Virus record (IMG/VR): IMGVR_UViG_3300030104_006918
Coordinates: 1-24,958 of that record
Length of the DNA stretch: 24,958 bases
Direction: 5' to 3' (one strand)
DNA from: a virus
Positions 1-6,721 of this stretch are shown here, in pieces. Position 1 is the stretch's first letter. Every line of letters begins with the position of its first letter. A program made the translations under genes and the position numbers. The notes under the pieces are model-generated. The model had not been told where the DNA came from and made no database searches. It saw nothing but the letters and a program-made list of their open reading frames with translations.

Positions 1-1
1 T

Positions 2-214
2 AAAGCACAATGGGTATATGAAGATAATACAATTTATATTTATTATCCAAATATGGATAGTGAAGAAGATGTTATTAGATCTATTTTACATGAACTTGAA
101 CACACCCATCAAGATGAAGAAAAAAATAAAGAATATCGTAAATTAGGATATGATAATAACCCTAATGAAATAGCTGCTAGAAAAGCAGAAAAAAATTGGA
201 AAAAATATATATAA
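2..214 (+). CDS. HExxH metallopeptidase-like protein (C-terminal end, cut by window edge)
   Basis: The reading frame is open from base 2 to the TAA at 212-214 and encodes the last 70 residues of a protein that begins upstream. About 35 residues into this piece is I-L-H-E-L-E-H-T-H-Q, an HExxH zinc-binding motif. About 25 residues later comes N-P-N-E-I-A-A-R, where the Glu could be the third zinc ligand, as in gluzincin-like peptidases with a P-x-E-x-x-A helix. The stop overlaps the next ATG (TAATG), so it is probably co-transcribed with the virion genes that follow. Seen: motif, frame and overlap. Inferred: peptidase activity. The N-terminus and any targeting sequence are outside the window. 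Confidence 0.6.
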   Translation, partial: KAQWVYEDNTIYIYYPNMDSEEDVIRSILHELEHTHQDEEKNKEYRKLGYDNNPNEIAARKAEKNWKKYI

Positions 215-1086
215 TGGATTATTTTAATTTAAAAAAATATTTAGCTGAAAATAAATTAATTGAAGATATTTCTGAAGAAGAAATGGAATCTTTTGCTGAA
301 GGTAGAGGTGAAGGTGCTAAAACAATAGCTGATAATGCTAAAGAAAAAGGAGGGGATTCTATATTAACTTATCACCATTTTAAAGTTAAATCACCTTATT
401 ATAAAAAAGCATCAGATGGTAATTTTAATAAAGATGAATTTACTGAAGATTATAAAGGATTTTTAGAAGAATTATATGAAAAAACTAAAGATGGTATGAA
501 TATTGAACCTGTAGCTTTTCAAGAGCTTATGGGTAAAATTGAAGTATTAGGTGAACTTTTAGTTGAAAATAAAGAATCATTAAACGAATCTAAAATGCCT
601 ACCCAAGACCAAGTAGATAAATTCTTTGCATTAACTCAAAACGAAATGCATTATCTAAATTCTAAACCAGTAGCTGGTCAAGAAAAAACTTTCAATAAAA
701 TGGAAGTCAAACCTTGGGATGAATATGATTTATCTAATTTTAATGCTTTAGTTAGGAAAGCTAAATCTAAAGGTAAACTAAACGAATTCGTAGGTAAAGA
801 ATTAGAAGATAGTAATATAGTCCCTGAAGCTGAGTTAATCTTACCTAGAGGCAAAAAAGTAATTCTACAAGCCGAAGACACAGACTATAAAAGAGGTTTA
901 ATAGTTGAACTACTAGACAATGGTGGTTACGAAATGGCTTATTGGTATGATAAACCAGATAAACCATATCCAGTTGAAATATTAGTTGATGGTCAAAGTA
1001 TTAAAGAAGATGGTAAAGTAGTTGAAATGAAATTTCACCCACAAGATTATTATGATGAGCAAGATAAATTAAAAAATAAAAAATAA
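214..1086 (+). CDS. putative capsid-targeted internal protein with shared 68-residue cassette
   Basis: This encodes 290 residues of unknown function. I chose the ATG at 214, which overlaps the upstream stop, over an in-frame TTG at 196. It then begins MDYFNLKKYLAE-NKL, almost identical to the start of the next gene, and L10-A-E12 fits the L/I-x-E site cut by T4 gp21 on internal proteins. Residues 124-191 (bases 583-786) are a cassette repeated in the 6722-8335 gene with 63 of 68 residues identical. The C-terminal third (about 192-290) is a separate segment rich in beta-type residues, with K-K-V-I-L and Y-E-M-A-Y-W-Y. There is no signal peptide or clear membrane segment. Packaging into the head is inferred from the N-terminus and gene context only. 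Confidence 0.7.
   Translation: MDYFNLKKYLAENKLIEDISEEEMESFAEGRGEGAKTIADNAKEKGGDSILTYHHFKVKSPYYKKASDGNFNKDEFTEDYKGFLEELYEKTKDGMNIEPVAFQELMGKIEVLGELLVENKESLNESKMPTQDQVDKFFALTQNEMHYLNSKPVAGQEKTFNKMEVKPWDEYDLSNFNALVRKAKSKGKLNEFVGKELEDSNIVPEAELILPRGKKVILQAEDTDYKRGLIVELLDNGGYEMAYWYDKPDKPYPVEILVDGQSIKEDGKVVEMKFHPQDYYDEQDKLKNKK
583..786 (+). repeat. 68-codon cassette, copy 1 (in 214-1086 gene)
   Basis: These 204 bases encode a segment starting N-E-S-K-M-P-T-Q-D-Q and ending K-G-K-L-N-E. It recurs in frame at 7301-7504 with 63 of 68 residues identical and many identical base stretches. The flanking sequences are unrelated between the two genes, so the edges are sharp. Confidence 0.95.
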
Positions 1087-1087
1087 A

Positions 1088-1798
1088 ATGGATACATTCG
1101 ATTTAAAAAAATATTTAGCTGAAAATAGGCTATTTGAAAATGAAGATATAATTAGTGAAATTAGTGATACTGATATCATTAAAGCTGTAGCTACAGCAGC
1201 TGATGTATCACCAAAAGAATTAGTAGCAAAAGCTAAAGAATCTGAAGGTGAAAATGTTGATGAAGCAATATTATCAACAGTGTTAACTGGTATAACTATA
1301 CTAGGACTTATCCCACCAGCTTTAAAGTTAATAGGTAAATTAACTAATGCTACTTCACGAGCATTTAAATTAACGGATGATGAAAAAGAAGACTATAATT
1401 TATTATCACTTCAAATAAAAAATTCTAGTGGAGATGAAAAAGAAGCATTAGAAACAGAACGTGATGAAAAATATGGGTCTAAAGTAGGAAATTGGTTTAA
1501 AGATGCTGGTACTGATTTACACCACAAATATACTGCTCCAATAAGAAAAATGCTTAATTTCGCTGGTAAGTTTGCTAAAGAAGGTAGTAGTCTTAAAGAT
1601 AAAGAAAAAAATGAAGTTAGAGCTAATATTATTTATGCTGTTTTAATGGCTGGTATAGCAGGGTTTGGAATATGGTCACATATAGGACATTTAAAAGGAA
1701 TTGCTCCTGTAGCTGGTTTTATAGCAGACTCAGTTAAAGGAGGAAAAAGTATAGCATCAATAATTGAAGGTGCTTTTGAACTTGCAAGTTTAGCATAA
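1088..1798 (+). CDS. putative internal virion protein with two hydrophobic segments
   Basis: This encodes 236 residues of unknown function. The ATG lies two bases after the previous stop. The start MDTFDLKKYLAE-NRL is a close copy of the previous gene's start, with 27 bases identical between 227-253 and 1101-1127. It carries the same possible gp21 site, L10-A-E12. There are two hydrophobic stretches, near residues 63-88 (I-L-S-T-V-L-T-G-I-T-I-L-G-L) and 182-215 (I-I-Y-A-V-L-M-A-G-I-A-G-F-G-I-W). They are separated by a charged helical region, so a membrane-active or hydrophobic-core cargo protein is plausible. Its TAA overlaps the next ATG. The role is inferred from context and the leader peptide. 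Confidence 0.65.
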   Translation: MDTFDLKKYLAENRLFENEDIISEISDTDIIKAVATAADVSPKELVAKAKESEGENVDEAILSTVLTGITILGLIPPALKLIGKLTNATSRAFKLTDDEKEDYNLLSLQIKNSSGDEKEALETERDEKYGSKVGNWFKDAGTDLHHKYTAPIRKMLNFAGKFAKEGSSLKDKEKNEVRANIIYAVLMAGIAGFGIWSHIGHLKGIAPVAGFIADSVKGGKSIASIIEGAFELASLA

Positions 1799-2073
1799 TG
1801 ACTAGAGAAAGATTAGACGAAATAATTCAAGAATCTTTACGTGACTGGTTTAAGAAAGAAAACTGGGTGCGTATTAATACTTCAGGTAATATAGCTGGTG
1901 ATTGTGGTACTATGAAAAAAGGTAAAGCAACTACTAGATGTTTACCTAAGAAAAAAGCTCAATCTTTAACTAAAGCCGAACGTAAAGCTACTGTTGCTAA
2001 AAAAGTTCGCGGTGATAAAAAAGGTAAACAATTCGTTAAAAATACAAAAAAAGCAGAATACAAGAAAAAATAA
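1798..2073 (+). CDS. small basic two-cysteine phage protein
   Basis: This encodes 91 residues, strongly basic, and overlaps the previous stop as TAATG. The N-terminus MTRERLDEIIQE-S could be a short targeting helix ending in I-Q-E. The middle has D-C36-G-T-M-K then R-C48-L-P-K-K-K-A-Q-S, followed by T-K-A-E-R-K-A, and the tail is Lys-rich. The CG...RCLP..KAQ....ER.A pattern recurs in small proteins of T4-like marine phages, from memory and not checked here. Two cysteines 12 residues apart in a very basic chain suggest nucleic-acid binding or a small metal or disulfide-stabilised fold. No enzymatic motif is visible. It ends the first gene block, about 80 bases before the next. Confidence 0.65.
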   Translation: MTRERLDEIIQESLRDWFKKENWVRINTSGNIAGDCGTMKKGKATTRCLPKKKAQSLTKAERKATVAKKVRGDKKGKQFVKNTKKAEYKKK

Positions 2074-2115
2074 CAATAATCACGTAAAAATACGCGATTA
2101 GGAACTATTTCGATA

Positions 2116-2129
2116 TATTTATAAATAAA
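2116..2129 (+). promoter_or_regulatory. putative late promoter element TATTTATAAATAAA
   Basis: TATTTATA occurs here as part of the 12-bp perfect palindrome TATTTATAAATA, 37 bases before the ATG at 2153. The same octamer precedes six other genes in this window. Its reverse complement, TATAAATA, is the T4 late promoter consensus, so the palindromic sites satisfy both orientations. It sits in an 80-base gap between gene blocks. Confidence 0.55.
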
Positions 2130-2152
2130 CCCAACTAAAATAAAAATTTAAA

Positions 2153-2836
2153 ATGAAAAAATCTGAATTAAAAGAAATTATTAAAGCATCATTTCTAGCT
2201 GAAGCTGAGGATTCCAAAAAAGGAAACAAAGAAGAGCAAAAGCGTATGGAAGGTGCTATCCGTGATGATAGAGATCATATTAAAAATCTTGAAAAAGACA
2301 TCAAGGATAACGAAGAAAAATTAGCTAAGCTTAAAAAAGACTTCAAAGATGACGTTTCTGAAGAAATGAGAGGTGATGACATGGATGAAGCTATGAGAGG
2401 TGATGACATGGATGAAGAAATGAAAAAAGATGACGTTGACGAAGCAATGCGTAACAGGTATGAAGATGATACAATGAGAGAAGCTGAAGAAGATGATGTT
2501 AATGTTGATGTTGAAGATGAAGAAAACATTAACGTTGATGTTGAAAAAGATGTTGACGTAGATGATGTATCTAAAGAATCAGACATTGAAGTTAAATCTG
2601 AACTACCAGGTGAATCAGCTGATACAGCCGCAATTTTAGGTCTTTTAACTAAAGCTCAAGAAAAAGCTGAAAGTATGGGAGATGAAAAACTACTTGATCA
2701 AATTGGAAATACAATTACTTACTATACTAGAACTCACGTTGTTGCTTCAACTAACGAAGGTAAAGAAGAAGTAGATGAAAAAGTAGAATTAGATGAATCT
2801 CTAGCTAGATTTGCTAAATTAGCAGGTTTAAAATAA
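2153..2836 (+). CDS. coiled-coil, acidic, putative prohead-core/internal protein
   Basis: This encodes 227 residues. The leader MKKSELKEIIKASFLAE-AE ends at L15-A-E17 followed by Ala, which resembles T4 internal-protein capsid-targeting sequences. Residues about 25-65 are a charged coiled coil. Residues 70-96 are three 9-residue repeats of the type E-x-M-R-G-D-D-M-D (bases 2360-2440). Residues about 113-139 alternate acidic and aliphatic residues (D-V-N-V-D-V, D-V-D-V-D). The C-terminus L-A-R-F-A-K-L-A-G-L-K resembles the end of the gp22 scaffold in this window (A-R-F-K-K-L-A-G-I-I). The combination suggests a second core or scaffold-like protein, or a cargo protein using a scaffold-type anchor. 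It has its own late-type promoter. Confidence 0.65.
   Translation: MKKSELKEIIKASFLAEAEDSKKGNKEEQKRMEGAIRDDRDHIKNLEKDIKDNEEKLAKLKKDFKDDVSEEMRGDDMDEAMRGDDMDEEMKKDDVDEAMRNRYEDDTMREAEEDDVNVDVEDEENINVDVEKDVDVDDVSKESDIEVKSELPGESADTAAILGLLTKAQEKAESMGDEKLLDQIGNTITYYTRTHVVASTNEGKEEVDEKVELDESLARFAKLAGLK
2360..2440 (+). repeat. three 27-base tandem repeats
   Basis: Three in-frame nine-codon units encode E-E-M-R-G-D-D-M-D, E-A-M-R-G-D-D-M-D and E-E-M-K-K-D-D-V-D. The first two are nearly identical in DNA and the third is diverged. A partial fourth (E-A-M-R) follows. Confidence 0.85.
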
Positions 2837-2864
2837 TAAGTTACTAACAATAAAATTTATAAAG

Positions 2865-3038
2865 ATGAATACTCAAGAACTATTCGAAAGATTAGATGTT
2901 CTGTTTGAAACATTTAAAGATGAGCATGGAGGTAAATCCAAAGCTGCTCATGGTCGTGCAAGAAAAGCATTAGGTGAAATTAAAAAACTTGTAACTGAAT
3001 ACAGAAAAGCATCTGTAGCAGAAGATAAAGCAAAATAA
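2865..3038 (+). CDS. small histone H1/Hc1-like basic protein
   Basis: This 57-residue gene starts with ATG at 2865 and ends at the TAA at 3036-3038, two bases before the next ATG. The sequence runs F-E-R-L-D-V-L-F-E-T-F-K, then K-S-K-A-A-H-G-R-A-R-K-A-L-G-E-I-K-K-L, then V-T-E-Y-R-K-A-S. This resembles the small Bacteroidetes Hc1/histone-like proteins, in which a helix is followed by N-K-A-A-x-x-R-x-R-K-A-x-x-E-L-K-K. The middle is basic and predicted helical. A DNA-binding or head-packaged nucleoid role is inferred from this resemblance. Tight spacing with the next gene and the length of the frame support it being real. Confidence 0.6.
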   Translation: MNTQELFERLDVLFETFKDEHGGKSKAAHGRARKALGEIKKLVTEYRKASVAEDKAK

Positions 3039-3039
3039 A

Positions 3040-4815
3040 ATGGCGATAAACGAACGTAAACTGTCTAAAGACGAACTTAAGAAAAGAGAAGATATTATCA
3101 TGAAAATGAAAGGTAACAAACGTGACCTTGTAAAAAAATATGGTAAAGATGCTGAAGCAGTAATGTACGGACGTGCTACTAATATGGCTAAAGGTAAAAC
3201 CGATGAAATTAAAAATATCGAAAACACAAGAATACCTAAAATCACTGAATTAATTAAAGATGCTTTAAAAAATCCTAAGAAAGCTGACTTAAATAAAGAT
3301 GGTAAATTATCTGACTACGAAAAAACCAGAGGTAAAGCAATTGAAAAATCAATAGATAAAGATAAGGTAGATGAATACGATTCAGCTCCACCTAATGCCA
3401 ATGTATTTTTTAAAGGTAAAACTAAAGCAGGTGATAATCCAAATGCAGATAAAGTAGATAAAGTAGATGAGGATTTAGATTTAGGACATGAAGATAATGA
3501 GCCAGGTATGATTAAAGGTGATTTATATCAGATTGGTAAAGCATCTATGGAGTTATATAAAGTACTAGATCAATTTGATGATGCAGGTGAAGTAGATTTC
3601 CCATCATGGTGGCAAAGTAAAATATTCAAGGCAAAAGAGGCTGTGGTTGGTGCTCAAGAATACCTTGAATTTGAACTTAGAGAACCAGCAATTGATGCAA
3701 TAGCAGATGATGCTACTTTAGAAGAAATTAACTTTAAAAAAATAGGAAAAGCAATAAAAAAGGGTGCTAAAGCAGTTGGAAAAGCAGTAGCATCTACAGT
3801 TAAACCTAAAAGCTCAATACTGAACAAAATATTAGGTCCTATATTACCAACAGTATATAGAGGTGTTATTAAAAATTTACTAGTAACAACAACAAAAGAT
3901 GCAGATGGTAATGAAATTGAAAAACCTAAAACACCAGAACAATCTACTAAAACATTTACAAGTATAGTTAAAAAGAGTCCAAAAATTGCTTTAGAATTAG
4001 CAAAATTACCTCAAGCTAAATCTATTACTTTATTAGATAAGGATGGAAAAGAAGAAATTAATTTAGTTGCTAAATATAAAGAATTAACAGGTCAAAAAGT
4101 TAAAGAAGCAATTGGACAATTAGGTACAGATGACGATACAGGATTTACACCTAATCTATATACACCAAATGAAGTAGGAGATGAAGCAGTTCACCAAAGA
4201 GCAGCATCAGGAGCATTTGAAGAAAATTTAAATAAAAACAAAGACATGAAAGAAATAAAATCATCTATAGCAGAGAAAATAGCTAAAAAATTAAAATCAT
4301 CAGAAATTGATTTTGAAAAAGTTGAAGATGCAAATACAAGTGGTGTTGGTGATGGTTTAGCCGAAGACTTACTTAAAAAAGGTGGTAAAATAGCAAAGGC
4401 TTTAGATGCATTAGAAAAAGCAGCTGAAGAAGCTAAAATATCAGGTGATAAAGCTAAAGAATTATTTGCTAAATTTAAAGAAGAAATGGCATTAGCAGAG
4501 CAAATGCCTGGCGATCCAGAAAGATTTGTTGGTTCAGGTGGTGATGAAATTGATTCAGATAATATTGATAATGTAACAGTTGATAGACCAGATAAAGATG
4601 CTGAAATAGGATTTGCATTAGATGAAGAAGAAACTAATGAATCCTTTAGTTCATTAGCTAAAAAAATCGACAAACAAAAAGGTAAAACTAAAAAAGATGC
4701 AGCTAACATAGCTGGATATATAGCTAATATTAAAAGAAAAGGTGGTGGATCAGGTCCAACTGCAAAACAAAAGAAAAGAATGGCTGAGACCGTTCTTAAA
4801 CAACTAAGAAAATAA
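3040..4815 (+). CDS. large modular virion-associated protein with EF-hand-like loop
   Basis: This encodes 591 residues and starts two bases after the previous stop. Several modules follow one another. Residues 1-52 are charged and helical, with D-L-V-K-K-Y-G-K-D-A-E-A-V-M-Y-G-R-A. Residues 83-94 are a complete EF-hand loop, D-L-N-K-D-G-K-L-S-D-Y-E, with acidic or amide residues at positions 1, 3, 5 and 12. Residues about 158-213 are a helical unit, G-D-L-Y-Q-I-G-K ... W-W-Q-S-K-I, that I recall from other marine T4-like phage proteins. Residues 230-265 are Lys/Ala-rich. The basic C-terminus (about 548-591) has I-A-G-Y-I-A-N-I-K-R-K-G-G-G. No enzymatic motif is apparent. I read it as a structural or internal head protein, possibly calcium-binding; the family-level recollection was not verified. 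Confidence 0.65.
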   Translation: MAINERKLSKDELKKREDIIMKMKGNKRDLVKKYGKDAEAVMYGRATNMAKGKTDEIKNIENTRIPKITELIKDALKNPKKADLNKDGKLSDYEKTRGKAIEKSIDKDKVDEYDSAPPNANVFFKGKTKAGDNPNADKVDKVDEDLDLGHEDNEPGMIKGDLYQIGKASMELYKVLDQFDDAGEVDFPSWWQSKIFKAKEAVVGAQEYLEFELREPAIDAIADDATLEEINFKKIGKAIKKGAKAVGKAVASTVKPKSSILNKILGPILPTVYRGVIKNLLVTTTKDADGNEIEKPKTPEQSTKTFTSIVKKSPKIALELAKLPQAKSITLLDKDGKEEINLVAKYKELTGQKVKEAIGQLGTDDDTGFTPNLYTPNEVGDEAVHQRAASGAFEENLNKNKDMKEIKSSIAEKIAKKLKSSEIDFEKVEDANTSGVGDGLAEDLLKKGGKIAKALDALEKAAEEAKISGDKAKELFAKFKEEMALAEQMPGDPERFVGSGGDEIDSDNIDNVTVDRPDKDAEIGFALDEEETNESFSSLAKKIDKQKGKTKKDAANIAGYIANIKRKGGGSGPTAKQKKRMAETVLKQLRK

Positions 4816-4816
4816 T

Positions 4817-5275
4817 ATGACCAAAGCAGAACTAAGGGAAAAGATAAGATTGCTTGTCCCAACTGTTGTTGGTAATAAAAAGCAAGCTGAAGCAGCTGCA
4901 GTTGAATACGACGAACTTACAAAATTCCCAGAATTAAAAGCAGTAATTGTTGACTTATTAACACATGAGTTTGACAATTTTATTGCATCTATAGATTGGG
5001 TAGCTCCAAAACCTACTACGTTTAGAATTAATTTAAAAAACGATCAAGATTTTTATTTAATATATTCAAGAACAAGTTGGATAGCTCAAGTTGAAGGTAA
5101 AAAATATTATTTACTTAATTTACCTGAAGAAGAAAGAGCTACTGAAGCAATTGCTCGTATATTAAGATATGGAACTACATCATCAGATGAAGCAGCTGAT
5201 ACTGATAGTGATACTGATAGTGGTAGTGAAGATGTTGATGTTGAAGTAGATGATAACGTTGACATAGATATATAA
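4817..5275 (+). CDS. conserved-looking phage protein with acidic (DV)n tail
   Basis: This encodes 152 residues, starting one base after the previous stop and abutting the next ATG. The N-terminus MTKAELREKIRLLV resembles the short helical leaders of the neighbours but has no clear L-x-E site. The middle (about 40-115) looks like a compact alpha/beta domain with F-P-E-L-K-A-V-I-V-D-L-L, I-D-W-V-A-P-K-P-T-T-F-R-I and S-W-I-A-Q-V-E-G-K-K-Y-Y-L-L. The tail (about 121-152) is acidic with D-S-D-T-D-S and D-V-D-V-E-V-D-D, like tracts in the 2153 gene and gp22. Function is unknown. It was probably translated together with the next gene. Confidence 0.6.
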   Translation: MTKAELREKIRLLVPTVVGNKKQAEAAAVEYDELTKFPELKAVIVDLLTHEFDNFIASIDWVAPKPTTFRINLKNDQDFYLIYSRTSWIAQVEGKKYYLLNLPEEERATEAIARILRYGTTSSDEAADTDSDTDSGSEDVDVEVDDNVDIDI

Positions 5276-6700
5276 ATGGATAATATAACAAAATATTTAA
5301 ATAGGATTGCATATAAGTTTCCTAAAGGATATCCTGACATGAATAATGATCAGGATGTTTTGTTGTTGGAGACACTTATTAGTGAAGTTATAGGTGAAAA
5401 ATTTAGCTTAGAAGAAACACCTTTAACCCCAAAAGAATTACAGAAAACTAATTCAAAAACAGGAGAGTCTCGTATTGATATTTTAATAGGAAAAATCCAA
5501 AAGGGTGAAGAGTTAGAATTAGATGCTGGTGGTACTTTTACTGTAGATAATAAAGATGAAGCTATTAAAGCTTTAAAAAGTGAAATACCAAGAAGTGGAG
5601 TAATATTAATAGACTCAGAAGGCAACCAAATTTCAACATCAAAACTTAAAAAATCAACTGAATTTGGAGGAGGAAAAGGTTCAGGGGGTGGTGCTGCTCA
5701 AACAGATCAACAAGAATCAGCACAAAGTTTAGTAAACGCTTTAGCACAAAAATTAGGAAATGATATTAGTGTTGAAGATCTTACTCCAGAAAATTTAAAA
5801 TCAGTAGCAGGTGAAGTAGATATTACATCTCCTATAAGTGATACTATAGATTTTATTACTAATTCCCCAAATTGGTCTGATACATTAATTCATACAGCAA
5901 AATTAGTGAATGATTTTATTGGTCAAGATGTTGAATTTCATAGAGGATCTCCATTTGTAGATAGTATTTACTCTTCTTGGAATCAAGCCAGAAAAGCAGA
6001 TAAATTAGGAGGAATAAAAAACGATAAATGGAACCCATCAGATATATGGGCTGTATCTCCTGATGTTAAATCTATAGAATTTAAAACAGATTTAGCAGAG
6101 TTAAATAATCAATTAATAGATTTATTTGATGAAAGAAAATTAGTAGGTATATCATTAAAAAAATTAGGCCCTGATTCTAAAATTACGGTTAGAGCTAAAG
6201 AACCACAAGTAGAAAAAGATGGATATGTAGAAGCTACAATTTCACCAACATCTAAAGATGCATATATTAATTTCACCTCAGGAGCTAAAATGCAATTAAG
6301 AACATTTAGTAATGATGGAACAAGTTTTCAAGGTGAATTAAAAGGTAAAACTGCAAATCAAGGTAAAATTGGTGGGGGTGTTTTACGTTCTATTCTTTCT
6401 AGAAATGGGTTAGATTTAATTCCATCACAAAAAGAAGCATTAACAAAAGCAACTGACCTTTCAGATAATTTTATTAAAGAATTCATAGAATTAGCTAAAA
6501 AATATGGTAAATTTGATATTACTGAAGAGGAATTAAAATCTAAAACCGTTGATTGGATATCATCAAAATATCAAGCTTTATTAGTTATTAAGGCAATAGA
6601 AGATGGAAGTAAAGAAAATGTTGAAGACGCTTTAACAGATATAAGAAATTATGCAGGTTCAACTAGTTCTATATCTTCGGTACATTTAAAAGTAAGTTAA
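5276..6700 (+). CDS. multi-module virion-associated protein, possible nuclease-like domain
   Basis: This encodes 474 residues and starts directly after the previous stop. Residues about 5-35 form a short module, Y-L-N-R-I-A-Y-K-F-P-K-G-Y-P-D-M, which I recall as recurring in marine phage virion proteins. Residues about 50-105 are a second module with L-T-P-K-E-L-Q-K-T-N-S-K-T-G-E-S-R. A glycine-rich linker (131-139) leads to a large C-terminal domain. There, K-W-N-P-S-D-I-W (251-258), E-F-K (268-270) and L-V-G-I-S-L-K-K-L (289-297) are spaced like strands of a PD-(D/E)xK-type fold with S-x-K in place of E-x-K. That reading is speculative. No signal peptide or membrane segment is visible. Confidence 0.6.
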   Translation: MDNITKYLNRIAYKFPKGYPDMNNDQDVLLLETLISEVIGEKFSLEETPLTPKELQKTNSKTGESRIDILIGKIQKGEELELDAGGTFTVDNKDEAIKALKSEIPRSGVILIDSEGNQISTSKLKKSTEFGGGKGSGGGAAQTDQQESAQSLVNALAQKLGNDISVEDLTPENLKSVAGEVDITSPISDTIDFITNSPNWSDTLIHTAKLVNDFIGQDVEFHRGSPFVDSIYSSWNQARKADKLGGIKNDKWNPSDIWAVSPDVKSIEFKTDLAELNNQLIDLFDERKLVGISLKKLGPDSKITVRAKEPQVEKDGYVEATISPTSKDAYINFTSGAKMQLRTFSNDGTSFQGELKGKTANQGKIGGGVLRSILSRNGLDLIPSQKEALTKATDLSDNFIKEFIELAKKYGKFDITEEELKSKTVDWISSKYQALLVIKAIEDGSKENVEDALTDIRNYAGSTSSISSVHLKVS

Positions 6701-6714
6701 TATTTATAATAAAT
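6701..6714 (+). promoter_or_regulatory. putative late promoter element TATTTATAATAAAT
   Basis: TATTTATA begins right after the preceding TAA, 21 bases before the ATG at 6722, and fills the only gap between these genes. It matches the other six sites at all eight core bases but lacks the palindromic extension. Confidence 0.5.
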
Positions 6715-6721
6715 TAAAATT

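Noticed and set aside
2078-2099. Hairpin AATC-A-CGT / ACG-C-GATT after the 1798 gene
   Set aside because: The stem is short with a mismatch and has no T run after it, so I did not call a terminator.
2360-2440. Regular repeats considered as a CRISPR-like array
   Set aside because: Units are adjacent without spacers, in frame, and encode acidic peptide repeats.
4191-4862. Long open frame on the minus strand (223 codons), and similar ones at 2275-2586, 5107-5340 and 22067-22324
   Set aside because: They lie entirely opposite coding genes with good features, are rich in Ser/Leu/Phe as expected from the antisense of Lys/Glu/Asp-rich genes, and have no supporting context.
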